Origin: CALJFL01 sp963669435
GTDB taxonomy: Bacteria; Pseudomonadota; Gammaproteobacteria; Pseudomonadales; Halieaceae
Assembly (NCBI GenBank): GCA_963669435.1
Contig: OY770025.1
Span: 3,782,001-3,846,000, forward strand
Length of the DNA stretch: 64,000 nt
Reading direction: 5' to 3'
The notes beneath the pieces were generated by a model, which searched no databases, was not told where the DNA came from, and saw only the letters and a list, made by a program, of their open reading frames with translations. The translations under genes and the position numbers were made by a program. Positions 50,720 to 59,181 of the stretch are shown here, in pieces (position 1 is the first letter of the stretch; each line of letters starts with the position of its first letter).

Positions 50720-51880
50720 ATGTCAATCATACCCGCCGATAACCACCTGGCTGCCATGGCGGGATTGTTTGCAATCGCAGCCTGCGGTTTCCTGCTGGAG
50801 AAAACCCGGATCGGCGGCCAACTCACCGGCGCTGTCATTGCTATTTTACTGGCTATTCTCGCAGCCAACCTCGGCATCATTCCCCATGATGCGCCGGCGT
50901 ATGGGTTTGTTTTTACCTATTTCGTTCCTGTGCTGATACCTCTGTTTTTGTTTCAGGCAGATCTGCGGAAAATTCTATTCGAAGCGAGTCGCATGACGGG
51001 CGCGTTCCTGCTGGCCAGCATCGGCACGGTCGCCGGAGTCACATTGGCGGCGCTTACCCTTGATCTGGGGAGTCTCGGTGCAGCTGCGCCCTTGGCAGAT
51101 GACCAGCGCGAGGCGGCGATAGCTGGTTTGTTTGCCTCCACCTATATCGGCGGCTCGGTCAACTATGCCGCCCTCGGAGAAATCACCGGATTGCACCAGG
51201 ACGCATCGTTTTTCTCGGCGGCCACGGCCGCAGACAATTTATTCAGTGCGCTCTACCTGGGCTTGTTGGCACTGATGCCTGGCTGGGCCTGGTTGAGCCG
51301 ACGCTATGTCAAACACGATGAAGACCAACACGTGGCAGAAGAACAGCGTGATCCGGTCACCGCCATGTCGATTACACTGGCCCTCGCCGCCGCGCTTGCC
51401 ATCGTCGCCGTGGGTGACGCGCTGGTCGCTGCACTGGGACTTGCGGGTTGGCGCTATGTGATCATTACCGCGTTGACGCTGACATTGGCGACGCTGGTGC
51501 CCGGTCTTGCGGCGCGATTGGCAGGGAGTTTTGAATTGGGCGTCGCGCTGTCGTTTGTGTTCTTTGCGGCTATTGCAGCCGGAGCTAATGTACCGGCGAT
51601 GATCCAGGTGGCGCCATTGTTAATTGTTCTGGTGCTGATCCTGCTGTCGGTTCACGCGCTGCTTACCTTCGGACTCGGTGCGCTCTTGCGCCTGAGTTTG
51701 CCGGAACTCATTATAGCTTCCAACGCGGCCATCCTGGGTGCAACCACGGCTCCGGCGCTGGCCGCCACCAAGGGTTGGCGCAACCTGGTAACCCCGGGGA
51801 TCCTGGTTGGGGTATTGGGCTACGCCCTGGGGACTTTTCTGGGAACCCTGATTTTCAAGTACTGGGGCACGATTCTGTAG
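50720..51880 (+). CDS. DUF819 family membrane protein (probable transporter)
   Basis: Integral membrane protein of 386 aa with about ten to twelve hydrophobic segments, in the DUF819 family (PF05684). Seen: PLFLFQADLRKILFEASRM, GLFASTYIGGSVNYAALGE, and PELIIASNAAILGATTAPALAATKGWR near the C-terminus, all characteristic of the family, which I would expect to be secondary transporters. ATG 50720 is the plausible start even though its ribosome site is weak; the frame upstream overlaps the DUF2007 gene antisense and codes for nothing recognisable. It converges on the D-aminoacylase lipoprotein gene. Confidence 0.85.
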   Translation: MSIIPADNHLAAMAGLFAIAACGFLLEKTRIGGQLTGAVIAILLAILAANLGIIPHDAPAYGFVFTYFVPVLIPLFLFQADLRKILFEASRMTGAFLLASIGTVAGVTLAALTLDLGSLGAAAPLADDQREAAIAGLFASTYIGGSVNYAALGEITGLHQDASFFSAATAADNLFSALYLGLLALMPGWAWLSRRYVKHDEDQHVAEEQRDPVTAMSITLALAAALAIVAVGDALVAALGLAGWRYVIITALTLTLATLVPGLAARLAGSFELGVALSFVFFAAIAAGANVPAMIQVAPLLIVLVLILLSVHALLTFGLGALLRLSLPELIIASNAAILGATTAPALAATKGWRNLVTPGILVGVLGYALGTFLGTLIFKYWGTIL

Positions 51881-51886
51881 TCACGC

Positions 51887-53470
51887 TCAGGGAGTATGTC
51901 GCAGTGCGCGACCGGCGAGTTCACCGGTGTATTCACCGTCGGCTATCGTCGGTGCGCCATTGACTAGTAAGTATTCAACGCCCTGGGACAGGGCATTCCA
52001 ATTGAGATAATCCGCTCGTGGTGCGTACAGCGCCGGGTCCAGGACAACGATGTCGGCGAAGTATCCCGAGCGCAAATAGCCTCTGTTCTTAATGCCAAAC
52101 GTATCGGCAGTTAGGCCGCTGCTGCGATGGACAAATTCCTCCATTTTCAGTAGCTGCGTATCCGCTACGCTGTCTCGATACTTCTTGGGAAAACTTGCGT
52201 ACTTGCGCGGGTGTCCGTTGGTGCCATCCGACGAGGTCATTGTCCAGGGTTGGCGCATGAAGTTCTCCATGTCTTGCGGGTGCATATTGAATGACACCAC
52301 GCGAGACCTGCCCAGTTTGAGGACCTCCAGTGCCGCTTTCACCGGCGGCATGTTCAATACTTCACTCACTTGAGCAAGCGTTTTACCCGCGTACTCCGGC
52401 TGTGGGCAGGTAACAATCAGCAGTGATTCCGCGCCGCCTCTCCGTCGCAGGTTTTCCGCCATATCTGGTTCAATGCGCCGCAAGTCTTCGTCATCCCGGA
52501 GCCTGGCCTGGTAATCCTCGAAGGTGCCTGCCAGTGCCCAGCGTGGCACCAGTGCATTTCTCAGGTGTGTACCGGAGGCCTCCCAGGGATATTGATCTGC
52601 GGTAACCCGCAAACCGGAGTCTCTGGCATCATTGATAATGCCAATGATTTCCTCGCTGTTACCCCAAACATCGACACCCAGGGCTTTGATGTGGGCGATG
52701 TGCACAGGTATGTCTGCGGCTATGCCTATCTCTATGGCTTCGAGGATTGAAGCGATAAGACCGATCGAGTAGCTGCTTTCATCGCGTATATGGCTGTCGT
52801 ATATACCGTCGTACCTGGCGGCTACCCTGGCCAGCTCGATGACTTCTTCGGTACTGGCGAAATTTCCGGGTGTGTAATAGAGCCCGGATGACAGTCCCAG
52901 TGCGCCCTCGCGAAATGCTTGCTCCACCAGTTCCCGCATTTGTTGTAATTCAGCCTCGCTTGGCGGCCGGTTGTCGCCACCCATTACCGCACGTCGTACT
53001 GCCCCGTGACCGACCAGGAACGCCGCGTTGGTACCGATACCGCCGTTGGCCAGCGAGCTTGCCAGGTCCGCGATGCGGTAATCACCGTCACCGTCGTTGC
53101 CGACCACAACCGTGGTTACACCCTGGGTGAGATAGTTCAGATTGCTGTTATCTGACTGGCTGCGTAACTCGGCCAGGCTGTGGGTATGTGGGTCGATAAA
53201 ACCCGGCGCGACCAGTAGGTCGGTCGCGTCGATTACGTTTTTAGCTTGTATATCCAGCGCCTCGTGCTCACCTAAAAAGGCAATCCTGTCACCCTTGATG
53301 CCTACCGAGGTGCTGCGCGGTGGGTTGTCACTGCCATCAAACACCAGGCCATTGATTATCAGGGTGTCGAGGGAAAGAGGCTCCGGAGTCCTGTTATCTT
53401 CGCTTGACTCGCATGCCAACACGCAGCTGGTGAGCAGCAGGACAAGTATCTTCTGAATTGTTGCCAGCAT
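51887..53470 (-). CDS. D-aminoacylase-family amidohydrolase lipoprotein
   Basis: Lipoprotein of 527 aa: signal peptide with lipobox VLAC (Cys 20). The amidohydrolase domain starts with TLIINGLVFDGSD; metal ligands appear in GFIDPHTHS (His 95, 97); further conserved parts are GALGLSSGLYYTPG, YDSHIRDE, HIAHIKALG, YPWEASGTHL and the late SSDGTNGHPRKYASFPK, all typical of N-acyl-D-amino-acid deacylases. The Cys/Glu metal-bridging details were not checked. Placement at the outer membrane suggests deacylating D-amino-acid derivatives or peptides outside the cytoplasm. A carboxypeptidase lipoprotein gene lies 32 bases upstream on the same strand. Confidence 0.88.
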   Translation of the reverse strand: MLATIQKILVLLLTSCVLACESSEDNRTPEPLSLDTLIINGLVFDGSDNPPRSTSVGIKGDRIAFLGEHEALDIQAKNVIDATDLLVAPGFIDPHTHSLAELRSQSDNSNLNYLTQGVTTVVVGNDGDGDYRIADLASSLANGGIGTNAAFLVGHGAVRRAVMGGDNRPPSEAELQQMRELVEQAFREGALGLSSGLYYTPGNFASTEEVIELARVAARYDGIYDSHIRDESSYSIGLIASILEAIEIGIAADIPVHIAHIKALGVDVWGNSEEIIGIINDARDSGLRVTADQYPWEASGTHLRNALVPRWALAGTFEDYQARLRDDEDLRRIEPDMAENLRRRGGAESLLIVTCPQPEYAGKTLAQVSEVLNMPPVKAALEVLKLGRSRVVSFNMHPQDMENFMRQPWTMTSSDGTNGHPRKYASFPKKYRDSVADTQLLKMEEFVHRSSGLTADTFGIKNRGYLRSGYFADIVVLDPALYAPRADYLNWNALSQGVEYLLVNGAPTIADGEYTGELAGRALRHTP

Positions 53471-53502
53471 CAGTTGACCTCTATGGCGTCCGGTTGCTCG
53501 TG

Positions 53503-54729
53503 TTACTCAATGCTTGCCAGCAGCACAGTCATCATTTCTTCGGCAGCAAGGGCAGCGTATTGGTCGATAAACTCACGCTCGGTGTCGTCACCAAGCTCGA
53601 AGGTTATCGCGGGGATGCCGAAAGTCGCATACATGTAGTTTTTTGAGGTGGCCAGGGCGGCGTTGTGGCCCGGCTGTGCGAGTACCCGGTAACCCGAAAA
53701 ATCGCGCTGGGTGCGCGCTGTCATCGCGGACAGCCAGCCCTCGGTGAAACCTTCGGGGAAGGTTTTCATTTCCGGAGGCTGTGTGTAGAGCACATCCTTG
53801 GAGGTGGAGTGAAAGTCCAAAAACAGATAGGGCCTGGGTGTATCGCTGGCCTTGAAGCGGAGTAAATCGTCGCGTATCAGCTGCGTTTCGGGTTGGCTGA
53901 ACGGACCCCAGTCGCGGTTTAGATCGACGCCACCCACGTTGTGCCGCCAGTTGCCGCGATCGACGCCGTCCGGATTCAGGTTGGGCACAATGACCATGCC
54001 GAATTGTTCCCTGAACGTCCGGGCCAGGCTGTCGTCAGCAAACAGCCTGTTGACAAAGGTACGCATGGCCAGGGCACCGGTGACTTCCGGAGGGTGTTGG
54101 CGGCCTACCAGTAATACAGCTTTGTCCTGTTCTTGTGTAAAGGTGTCGATCTTGTAAATCTTGCGTTGTTCAAGACTGGTACCCAGCAGCTGCACCTGTG
54201 CAAAGGGGTGGCTCGCAAGCTCCAGCATCCACGCATCGTAGTCGCCGTTGTCGAATATCTCCTGGGCCGAGATCCACGTTGGCTCAGGGCCAACGGCTAC
54301 CCGCATCTGCACCTGTGTGCCGTCCGCCGATACATCAAAGCGTTCTGGCTCGAGTGGTTGCCAACTCTCGCCGTCGCGACTTAACTTCGGGTGGTAACGG
54401 TGTTTATGCTCTTTGTAGGTCAGTTCCACAGTTATGCTGCGCTCGCTGCCAGCGACAATGCGGAAGGCGTACCAGGGACTATGATTGATGGGCGTGTTTT
54501 CGGGTTGCAGGGTAATACGGTAGTGATCTGTTGACCGTTTTTCGCACTCATCCATGCGCGCGCTTTCAAAGCTTGAATCAAACACCACCGCGCCAGTCAG
54601 ACAACTGGCGCTTTTTTCACTGCCTAGCGTGCTGCACCCGCCGGCCAGTGCCAGCATTAGTGCCAGCCAAAACCTGTCGCGCAATGACCTGAATAAAAAT
54701 GCTTGTGCTCCGATACGATGCGTTTCCAT
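53503..54729 (-). CDS. M14-family zinc carboxypeptidase lipoprotein
   Basis: Metallocarboxypeptidase of 408 aa. Signal peptide (RDRFWLALMLALAGGC) with a lipobox Cys, so probably an outer-membrane lipoprotein. An N-terminal beta-sandwich (about 30-150, SSFESARMD and TLQPENTPI) is followed by the M14 domain: zinc ligands in GRQHPPEVTG and LDFHSTSKD, GVDLNRDWG substrate-binding Asn-Arg, and the catalytic Glu in ITFELGDD near the C-terminus. The open frame extends to 54852 but ATG 54729 fits the signal peptide. Likely co-transcribed with the D-aminoacylase gene 32 bases downstream; the two may trim peptidoglycan or peptide fragments. Confidence 0.88.
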   Translation of the reverse strand: METHRIGAQAFLFRSLRDRFWLALMLALAGGCSTLGSEKSASCLTGAVVFDSSFESARMDECEKRSTDHYRITLQPENTPINHSPWYAFRIVAGSERSITVELTYKEHKHRYHPKLSRDGESWQPLEPERFDVSADGTQVQMRVAVGPEPTWISAQEIFDNGDYDAWMLELASHPFAQVQLLGTSLEQRKIYKIDTFTQEQDKAVLLVGRQHPPEVTGALAMRTFVNRLFADDSLARTFREQFGMVIVPNLNPDGVDRGNWRHNVGGVDLNRDWGPFSQPETQLIRDDLLRFKASDTPRPYLFLDFHSTSKDVLYTQPPEMKTFPEGFTEGWLSAMTARTQRDFSGYRVLAQPGHNAALATSKNYMYATFGIPAITFELGDDTEREFIDQYAALAAEEMMTVLLASIE

Positions 54730-55195
54730 GACAGCGTTCCCGATGGCGATCCTAGTTATAGCCGAGTACAAATGTGTGCTCTTCTTCCGATGGTAGTGGG
54801 TCAGGCACCTGGCGTTGGAAGTGGCGGAAGGCCCTGACACAATAACTCGCATCAGCTTTATGAATCGCTGCGTAAACGTCTACTGGCATCACATTATCGC
54901 TTGCCCCATCGATTTCCCTCTCGGCGCGGGTGGTTTCTTGTGGTGGTGTTGTGAGTACTATTTTTTCCATGCTAAATCAGCTATAAACTGTGAAATCGAA
55001 CCGTTCCGGGTGCAGTAACAGTCATGTTTGTGTGTGCAGTCGCTTGATTTCCCGGGTTTTTAGCTGCTTGAGCGTGTTGTTACATGGCAGCTTTCAGAAC
55101 CAACTTTAGCAGGGACGCTTCAACAGCGTATGTCGACACAAAGAAATCTTGTAAATGCCAGTAACTAATTGTGAATGTAGCGTTAACGGAGACAG
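54730..55195. other. Intergenic region, no gene supported
   Basis: A 466-base divergent gap between the carboxypeptidase and response-regulator genes. It must hold promoters for both. A 72-codon minus-strand frame at 54752-54970 lacks a ribosome site and resembles no family I know. I see no clear sigma-70 promoter, RNA gene or operator. Confidence 0.5.
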
Positions 55196-55927
55196 ATGCC
55201 CAAGAACACCCAGCCAGCTATATTGATCGTTGAAGATGAGACGGCCAGCCTGAATTTGCTCGCCAGTTATCTCGAGGCGGAGAATTACACAGTCTACAAA
55301 GCGCAGGACAGCGACGCCGCAGAAAGCGTGCTGGCGACCAAGGTTGTAGACGTGGTGCTGCTCGATATCAAGATTCCAGGGAAAGATGGCCTGGCACTAA
55401 CCCGAGAGATCCGCAGTGGTTCCGATGTGGGTGTCATACTTGTTACCCAGCGCAAGGATGACATCGACAAGATTGTCGGCTTGGAAATGGGCGCCGATGA
55501 CTACATCACTAAACCCTATAACCCCCGCGAGCTGCTGGTCAGGGTAAAGAACCTGCTATTGCGCTTGAAGTCTGCCTCTACCCATGACACTCGTGCCATA
55601 ACTGAGCATAAAGAGGTGAAGTTCGACGGCTGGACGCTGCACCTTGGTCGCAGGCAATTAACCGCAGACAGCGGTGATACCGTGCAGTTTACCGAGGGAG
55701 AGTACAAATTACTTTCTACCCTGATCCAGAATGCCGGCACCGTACTGAATCGCGACCAGATTATGAACCGCATGGACCGTCGGGATTGGTTTCCCACCGA
55801 CCGGACGATTGACGTACTGATCGCCAGGGTCAGGAAAAAACTTGGCGACGATCGCAACCAACCGCGATATATCGATACCGCGCGCGGTACGGGATATATC
55901 TTCGTCGCTGAGGTGACCTGGATATAG
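55196..55927 (+). CDS. OmpR-family response regulator (TorR-like)
   Basis: Two-component regulator of 243 aa. Receiver domain: acidic pair in IVEDE, phosphoacceptor Asp 57 (VLLDIKIPG), Thr 84, and Lys 106 (DDYITKPY). C-terminal winged helix DNA-binding domain: FTEGEYKLLSTLI, NRDQIMNRM and TDRTIDVLIARVRKKLG, ending YIDTARGTGYIFVAEV. The NRxDRTIDV stretch is like TorR/ArcA relatives. GGAGACAG sits before ATG 55196. The hybrid kinase gene starts 22 bases downstream, so these form a cognate pair. Confidence 0.92.
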   Translation: MPKNTQPAILIVEDETASLNLLASYLEAENYTVYKAQDSDAAESVLATKVVDVVLLDIKIPGKDGLALTREIRSGSDVGVILVTQRKDDIDKIVGLEMGADDYITKPYNPRELLVRVKNLLLRLKSASTHDTRAITEHKEVKFDGWTLHLGRRQLTADSGDTVQFTEGEYKLLSTLIQNAGTVLNRDQIMNRMDRRDWFPTDRTIDVLIARVRKKLGDDRNQPRYIDTARGTGYIFVAEVTWI

Positions 55928-55949
55928 GCGCAGGGCGGATGACAGCGGC

Positions 55950-58271
55950 ATGCAGAAAATAAGAATTCCCATCCGCAACAGTTTGTCTTATCGCCAGATG
56001 CGCAATGCGGTGGTGGTTGCTTTTACCATCGGACTGGTCCTGAGCACCGCGCAGATTTACCTGGATTATTTTTCACAAAGGAATGAAATCCGCGGTTCGG
56101 TGCAGCACGTAATCAACGCCGCCGAGAGTGGGGCCTATCACGCAGCCTTCAACCTGGACGAAACCGGAGCGAGCCAGATCACGCGCGGTCTGGTGAGCAA
56201 TCAGCTGATCGTGGCGGCAACGATCAAGGACAATCTGGGGCAGGTGCTTGGCGCCGCGAAAGAAGAGGAGGTGCGGGATACTTCGGTCGCCTCGCGCTGG
56301 CTGTTTGGCGAAGAGCAGACTATCGAAGTGCAGTTGTTTAACCCAAGCCAGTTTAGCGAACCAGTGGGCCAGCTATCGGCCACGGTCGATCCATCACTGG
56401 ACGCGGAGACTTTTGTACGCCGCTCCACCGTGGTGTTTCTCTCGGGAATCCTGCGCAATTTTGTGCTCGCGATATGCCTGATTGCAGTTTTTTACTTCAC
56501 CTTTACACGGCCGATCCTGCAGGCCAGCCTGCCCATACAACAGGGCATTACCGATAAGACGATTCCTGTGCCCAGTAACCACAATGATGACGAGATTGGT
56601 GTGCTGTTCAATGCCTTTAATGATCATCTGAAGATTATCGAAGATCAGCACGACCAGATTGTCGACACGAATACCAACCTGGAAAACCTCGTTGCCAAAC
56701 GTACCCGCCAGTTGGATGAAAAAAATGTGGAACTGGAACGGGAGAGGACCTCCGCACTGCAGGCCAGTCAGGCTAAATCGGATTTTCTGGCGATGATGAG
56801 CCACGAAATCCGCACGCCAATGAATGGCATTCTCGGCATGGCAGAACTGCTGGACAAGAGCGAAGTTTCTACCAAGCAGGGAGAGTATGTGGAAGCCATC
56901 CTGGATTCAGGTAAGTCGCTGCTAACGCTAATGAACTCGGTACTGGATTACTCCAAGTACGACCAGGGCGGTGTCGTTTTTGAAAATATTGACTTCGATG
57001 TGTACCGGTTGGTCAACGGCATCACCTTTTTGCTCACCGCATCGGCGGAAAAAAATCGAACCCTGCTTACGGCCGATGTGGATTCAACGGTACCGCAGTT
57101 CCTGGTGGGGGACCAGGAAAAGCTGCGCCAGGTATTACTCAACCTGATTACCAATGCCATCAAGTTTACTGTCGATGGCGAGGTCACCCTCTCAGTACAG
57201 CCGGTATCTGCTGTCGATATAGCGGACGCGCGGTCAACCCGACTGCGTTTCGAGGTTCGCGATACCGGGATAGGCATCCCCGAACAGGTTCAGGAGACCA
57301 TCTTTGAAGCGTTTTCGCAGGCCGAATCCAGTACCGCAAGGCGCTACGGTGGTACTGGCATGGGGCTCGCTATCTGCCGGGAGATCATCTCCAAGCAGGG
57401 AGGCGATATTGGTGTTAAGAGCACTGAAGGACAGGGGGCCTGTTTCTGGTTTGAACTTGACTTCGCTCTTGCTCAGCAGGCCTCGGATACGCCGGAACCG
57501 GTTGAGCTAACCCCCAGTCACACGGGGCAGCAGTGCCGGGTATTGGTGGTTGACGACGTGGCGATTAACCGCAAATTAGTGGAGGGGCAGCTCGCTAGCC
57601 TCGGGCATGTCACAGTGCTGGCGGGTGATGGCCGCGAAGCGCTGGAGCGACTGGAAAGTCAGCAGGTGGACCTTGTCCTCATGGATTTGCATATGCCCGT
57701 TATGGACGGGCTGGAAGCCAGTAGGCGCATTCGCCAACTGGCGGACCCGGACAAGAGTCGCGTACCTATCGTGGGTATTACTGCCAACCTTGCCGAGGAG
57801 GGCGAGCGGGCCTGTATCGACAGTGGCATGGACTTTGTCATCACCAAGCCGGTTAATTTCCAGAAATTACAAGACGCGGTGCAGCGAGCTGTGCAGGCCC
57901 AGGTCACGTCGCAGGTATCTGCCAATGAACCCTCTGAGGCGCAGTATGTCGACCACAATGTTAAAGCTCAGCACCAGGCTGCCCTGGGTCTGGAACAGGT
58001 GGCGTCACTGTATGACGAGGCGGTCAGTGCGCTGCGAAGCAAGGTGGTGGCGTTGACCACCACTGAAGACTTCTGCGCCGACACAGTTGAAAATAATGCC
58101 CACGCGCTCGCTGGCTTGTGTTCGAATTTCGGCCTGCCTGCCCTGGGTGCCTGTGCGAGTGAGATCGAGACTGCGTCGATTGCAGGTGAGGTCGATAATG
58201 TCCGCGTCGGCATCGCCCGTATTGGTCAGCTGGCGGAGTCTACCATTGCCGAGCTCGAACGGGCCTCTTGA
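55950..58271 (+). CDS. Tripartite hybrid sensor histidine kinase (TorS-like)
   Basis: Phosphorelay kinase of 773 aa. Domains in order: cytoplasmic N-terminus, membrane helix 19-38, periplasmic sensor of about 130 residues, membrane helix 168-186, HAMP and coiled coil to about 270, HisKA with phospho-His 285 (MSHEIRTPMNG), HATPase (NLITNAIKF, DTGIGIP, GGTGMGLAI), receiver with Asp 579 (LVLMDLHMP), and a C-terminal Hpt domain with His 718 (ENNAHALAG). This His-Asp-His architecture is that of TorS/ArcB/EvgS. The signal is unknown; the next gene encodes a periplasmic binding protein that could present it. It lies 22 bases after the response-regulator gene and 4 bases before the binding-protein gene. 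Confidence 0.92.
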   Translation: MQKIRIPIRNSLSYRQMRNAVVVAFTIGLVLSTAQIYLDYFSQRNEIRGSVQHVINAAESGAYHAAFNLDETGASQITRGLVSNQLIVAATIKDNLGQVLGAAKEEEVRDTSVASRWLFGEEQTIEVQLFNPSQFSEPVGQLSATVDPSLDAETFVRRSTVVFLSGILRNFVLAICLIAVFYFTFTRPILQASLPIQQGITDKTIPVPSNHNDDEIGVLFNAFNDHLKIIEDQHDQIVDTNTNLENLVAKRTRQLDEKNVELERERTSALQASQAKSDFLAMMSHEIRTPMNGILGMAELLDKSEVSTKQGEYVEAILDSGKSLLTLMNSVLDYSKYDQGGVVFENIDFDVYRLVNGITFLLTASAEKNRTLLTADVDSTVPQFLVGDQEKLRQVLLNLITNAIKFTVDGEVTLSVQPVSAVDIADARSTRLRFEVRDTGIGIPEQVQETIFEAFSQAESSTARRYGGTGMGLAICREIISKQGGDIGVKSTEGQGACFWFELDFALAQQASDTPEPVELTPSHTGQQCRVLVVDDVAINRKLVEGQLASLGHVTVLAGDGREALERLESQQVDLVLMDLHMPVMDGLEASRRIRQLADPDKSRVPIVGITANLAEEGERACIDSGMDFVITKPVNFQKLQDAVQRAVQAQVTSQVSANEPSEAQYVDHNVKAQHQAALGLEQVASLYDEAVSALRSKVVALTTTEDFCADTVENNAHALAGLCSNFGLPALGACASEIETASIAGEVDNVRVGIARIGQLAESTIAELERAS

Positions 58272-58275
58272 CCGC

Positions 58276-59076
58276 ATGTTTGTAGTCAGTCGAGGCCGAT
58301 TCATCATTGGGATTCTGATCACACTGGCGTTGATGTATGCCGGCGCAGTGGCAGGGCAGGTCACCGTGGAGCTATACAGCGAACGCTCACCGTTCACCCA
58401 GGTGTCCAGCACCAACAGCAGTGGCGGTGAGGCGACGTTGTTCGTGCAGCAAGTGCTGGACGGCGCAGACATCCCTTACTCGTTGTCTTACCTGCCCTGG
58501 CGTCGTGCCTACGCCTATGCGCTGAGCAGGCGCAATATCGCGATCTATCCCATGGCGAGAACGGGGCAGAGAGAGTCCTTGTTCCATTGGGTGGGGCAAC
58601 TCATCCCGGTGAATTACTACCTGTTCAGGTTGAAGTCCCGGGACGATATCAAAGTGTTATCCCTGGAAGATGCAAAGCAATACCGTGTCGGCGTGGTAAA
58701 CCATCACGTGCACCATGAACTGCTGACCTCTCTGGGTTTTAGCAATCTACAGCCGGTGAACAGCAACGTACAGAACCTCAAGAAGGCCCTGTTGGGCCGG
58801 ATCGACCTGTTCCCGATTAGCGACGGGGGGCTCGTACCACTGTGTCTGCGAGAAGGAATCGATTGCTCGCAGTTTGAGCCGATTCTCAAGCTGGACGCGA
58901 TATCAGGTGGTCTCTACCTGGTGCTCGGCCCGGATACCAGTGAAACCCTGGTCGAGGCCGCGAAAGTCAGTTACCAGAGGCTGGTTGCAGATGGAACGCA
59001 CGCTGCCATGTTCCGTGACAGGCTGGAATACGCAGAGCGATTCAATACTTTGTGGCCGCTGGCAGCCCAGCCCTGA
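58276..59076 (+). CDS. Periplasmic substrate-binding protein (SBP_bac_3-like), sensor partner
   Basis: Exported protein of 266 aa; signal peptide MFVVSRGRFIIGILITLALM, cut after AGAVAG. The mature part follows the amino-acid-type solute-binding pattern: VELYSERSPFTQV, SLSYLPWRRAYAYALSRRNIAIYPMARTGQRE, and RVGVVNHHVHHELL. Start ATG 58276 is four bases after the kinase stop; the longer open frame is antisense-like coding over the kinase. No transporter genes are nearby, so it probably serves as the periplasmic input protein of the hybrid kinase, as TorT does for TorS, instead of feeding an ABC importer. Ligand unknown. Confidence 0.82.
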   Translation: MFVVSRGRFIIGILITLALMYAGAVAGQVTVELYSERSPFTQVSSTNSSGGEATLFVQQVLDGADIPYSLSYLPWRRAYAYALSRRNIAIYPMARTGQRESLFHWVGQLIPVNYYLFRLKSRDDIKVLSLEDAKQYRVGVVNHHVHHELLTSLGFSNLQPVNSNVQNLKKALLGRIDLFPISDGGLVPLCLREGIDCSQFEPILKLDAISGGLYLVLGPDTSETLVEAAKVSYQRLVADGTHAAMFRDRLEYAERFNTLWPLAAQP

Positions 59077-59114
59077 ACTTCTCGCGTAGATAAGCAGACT
59101 GGAGCTTTTGTCAC

Positions 59115-59144
59115 AAAAAAGCGGCTGGACTTGTGTCCAGCCGC
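59115..59144 (-). terminator. Rho-independent terminator of the second TonB receptor gene
   Basis: GCGGCTGGAC (59121-59130) and GTCCAGCCGC (59135-59144) form a perfect 10-bp stem with loop TTGT. Six A at 59115-59120 read as a T-run on the minus strand, so it ends the receptor transcript arriving from 59182. The plus-strand binding-protein gene may also use the stem. Confidence 0.9.
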
Positions 59145-59181
59145 TCCTGATAGTGAGCTTAAGTTGTGCCTTTACAAATAC

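Noticed and set aside
54752..54970. A 72-codon minus-strand frame in the gap upstream of the response regulator
   Set aside because: No ribosome site, no recognisable family pattern, and the gap must hold two divergent promoters; chance is as likely.
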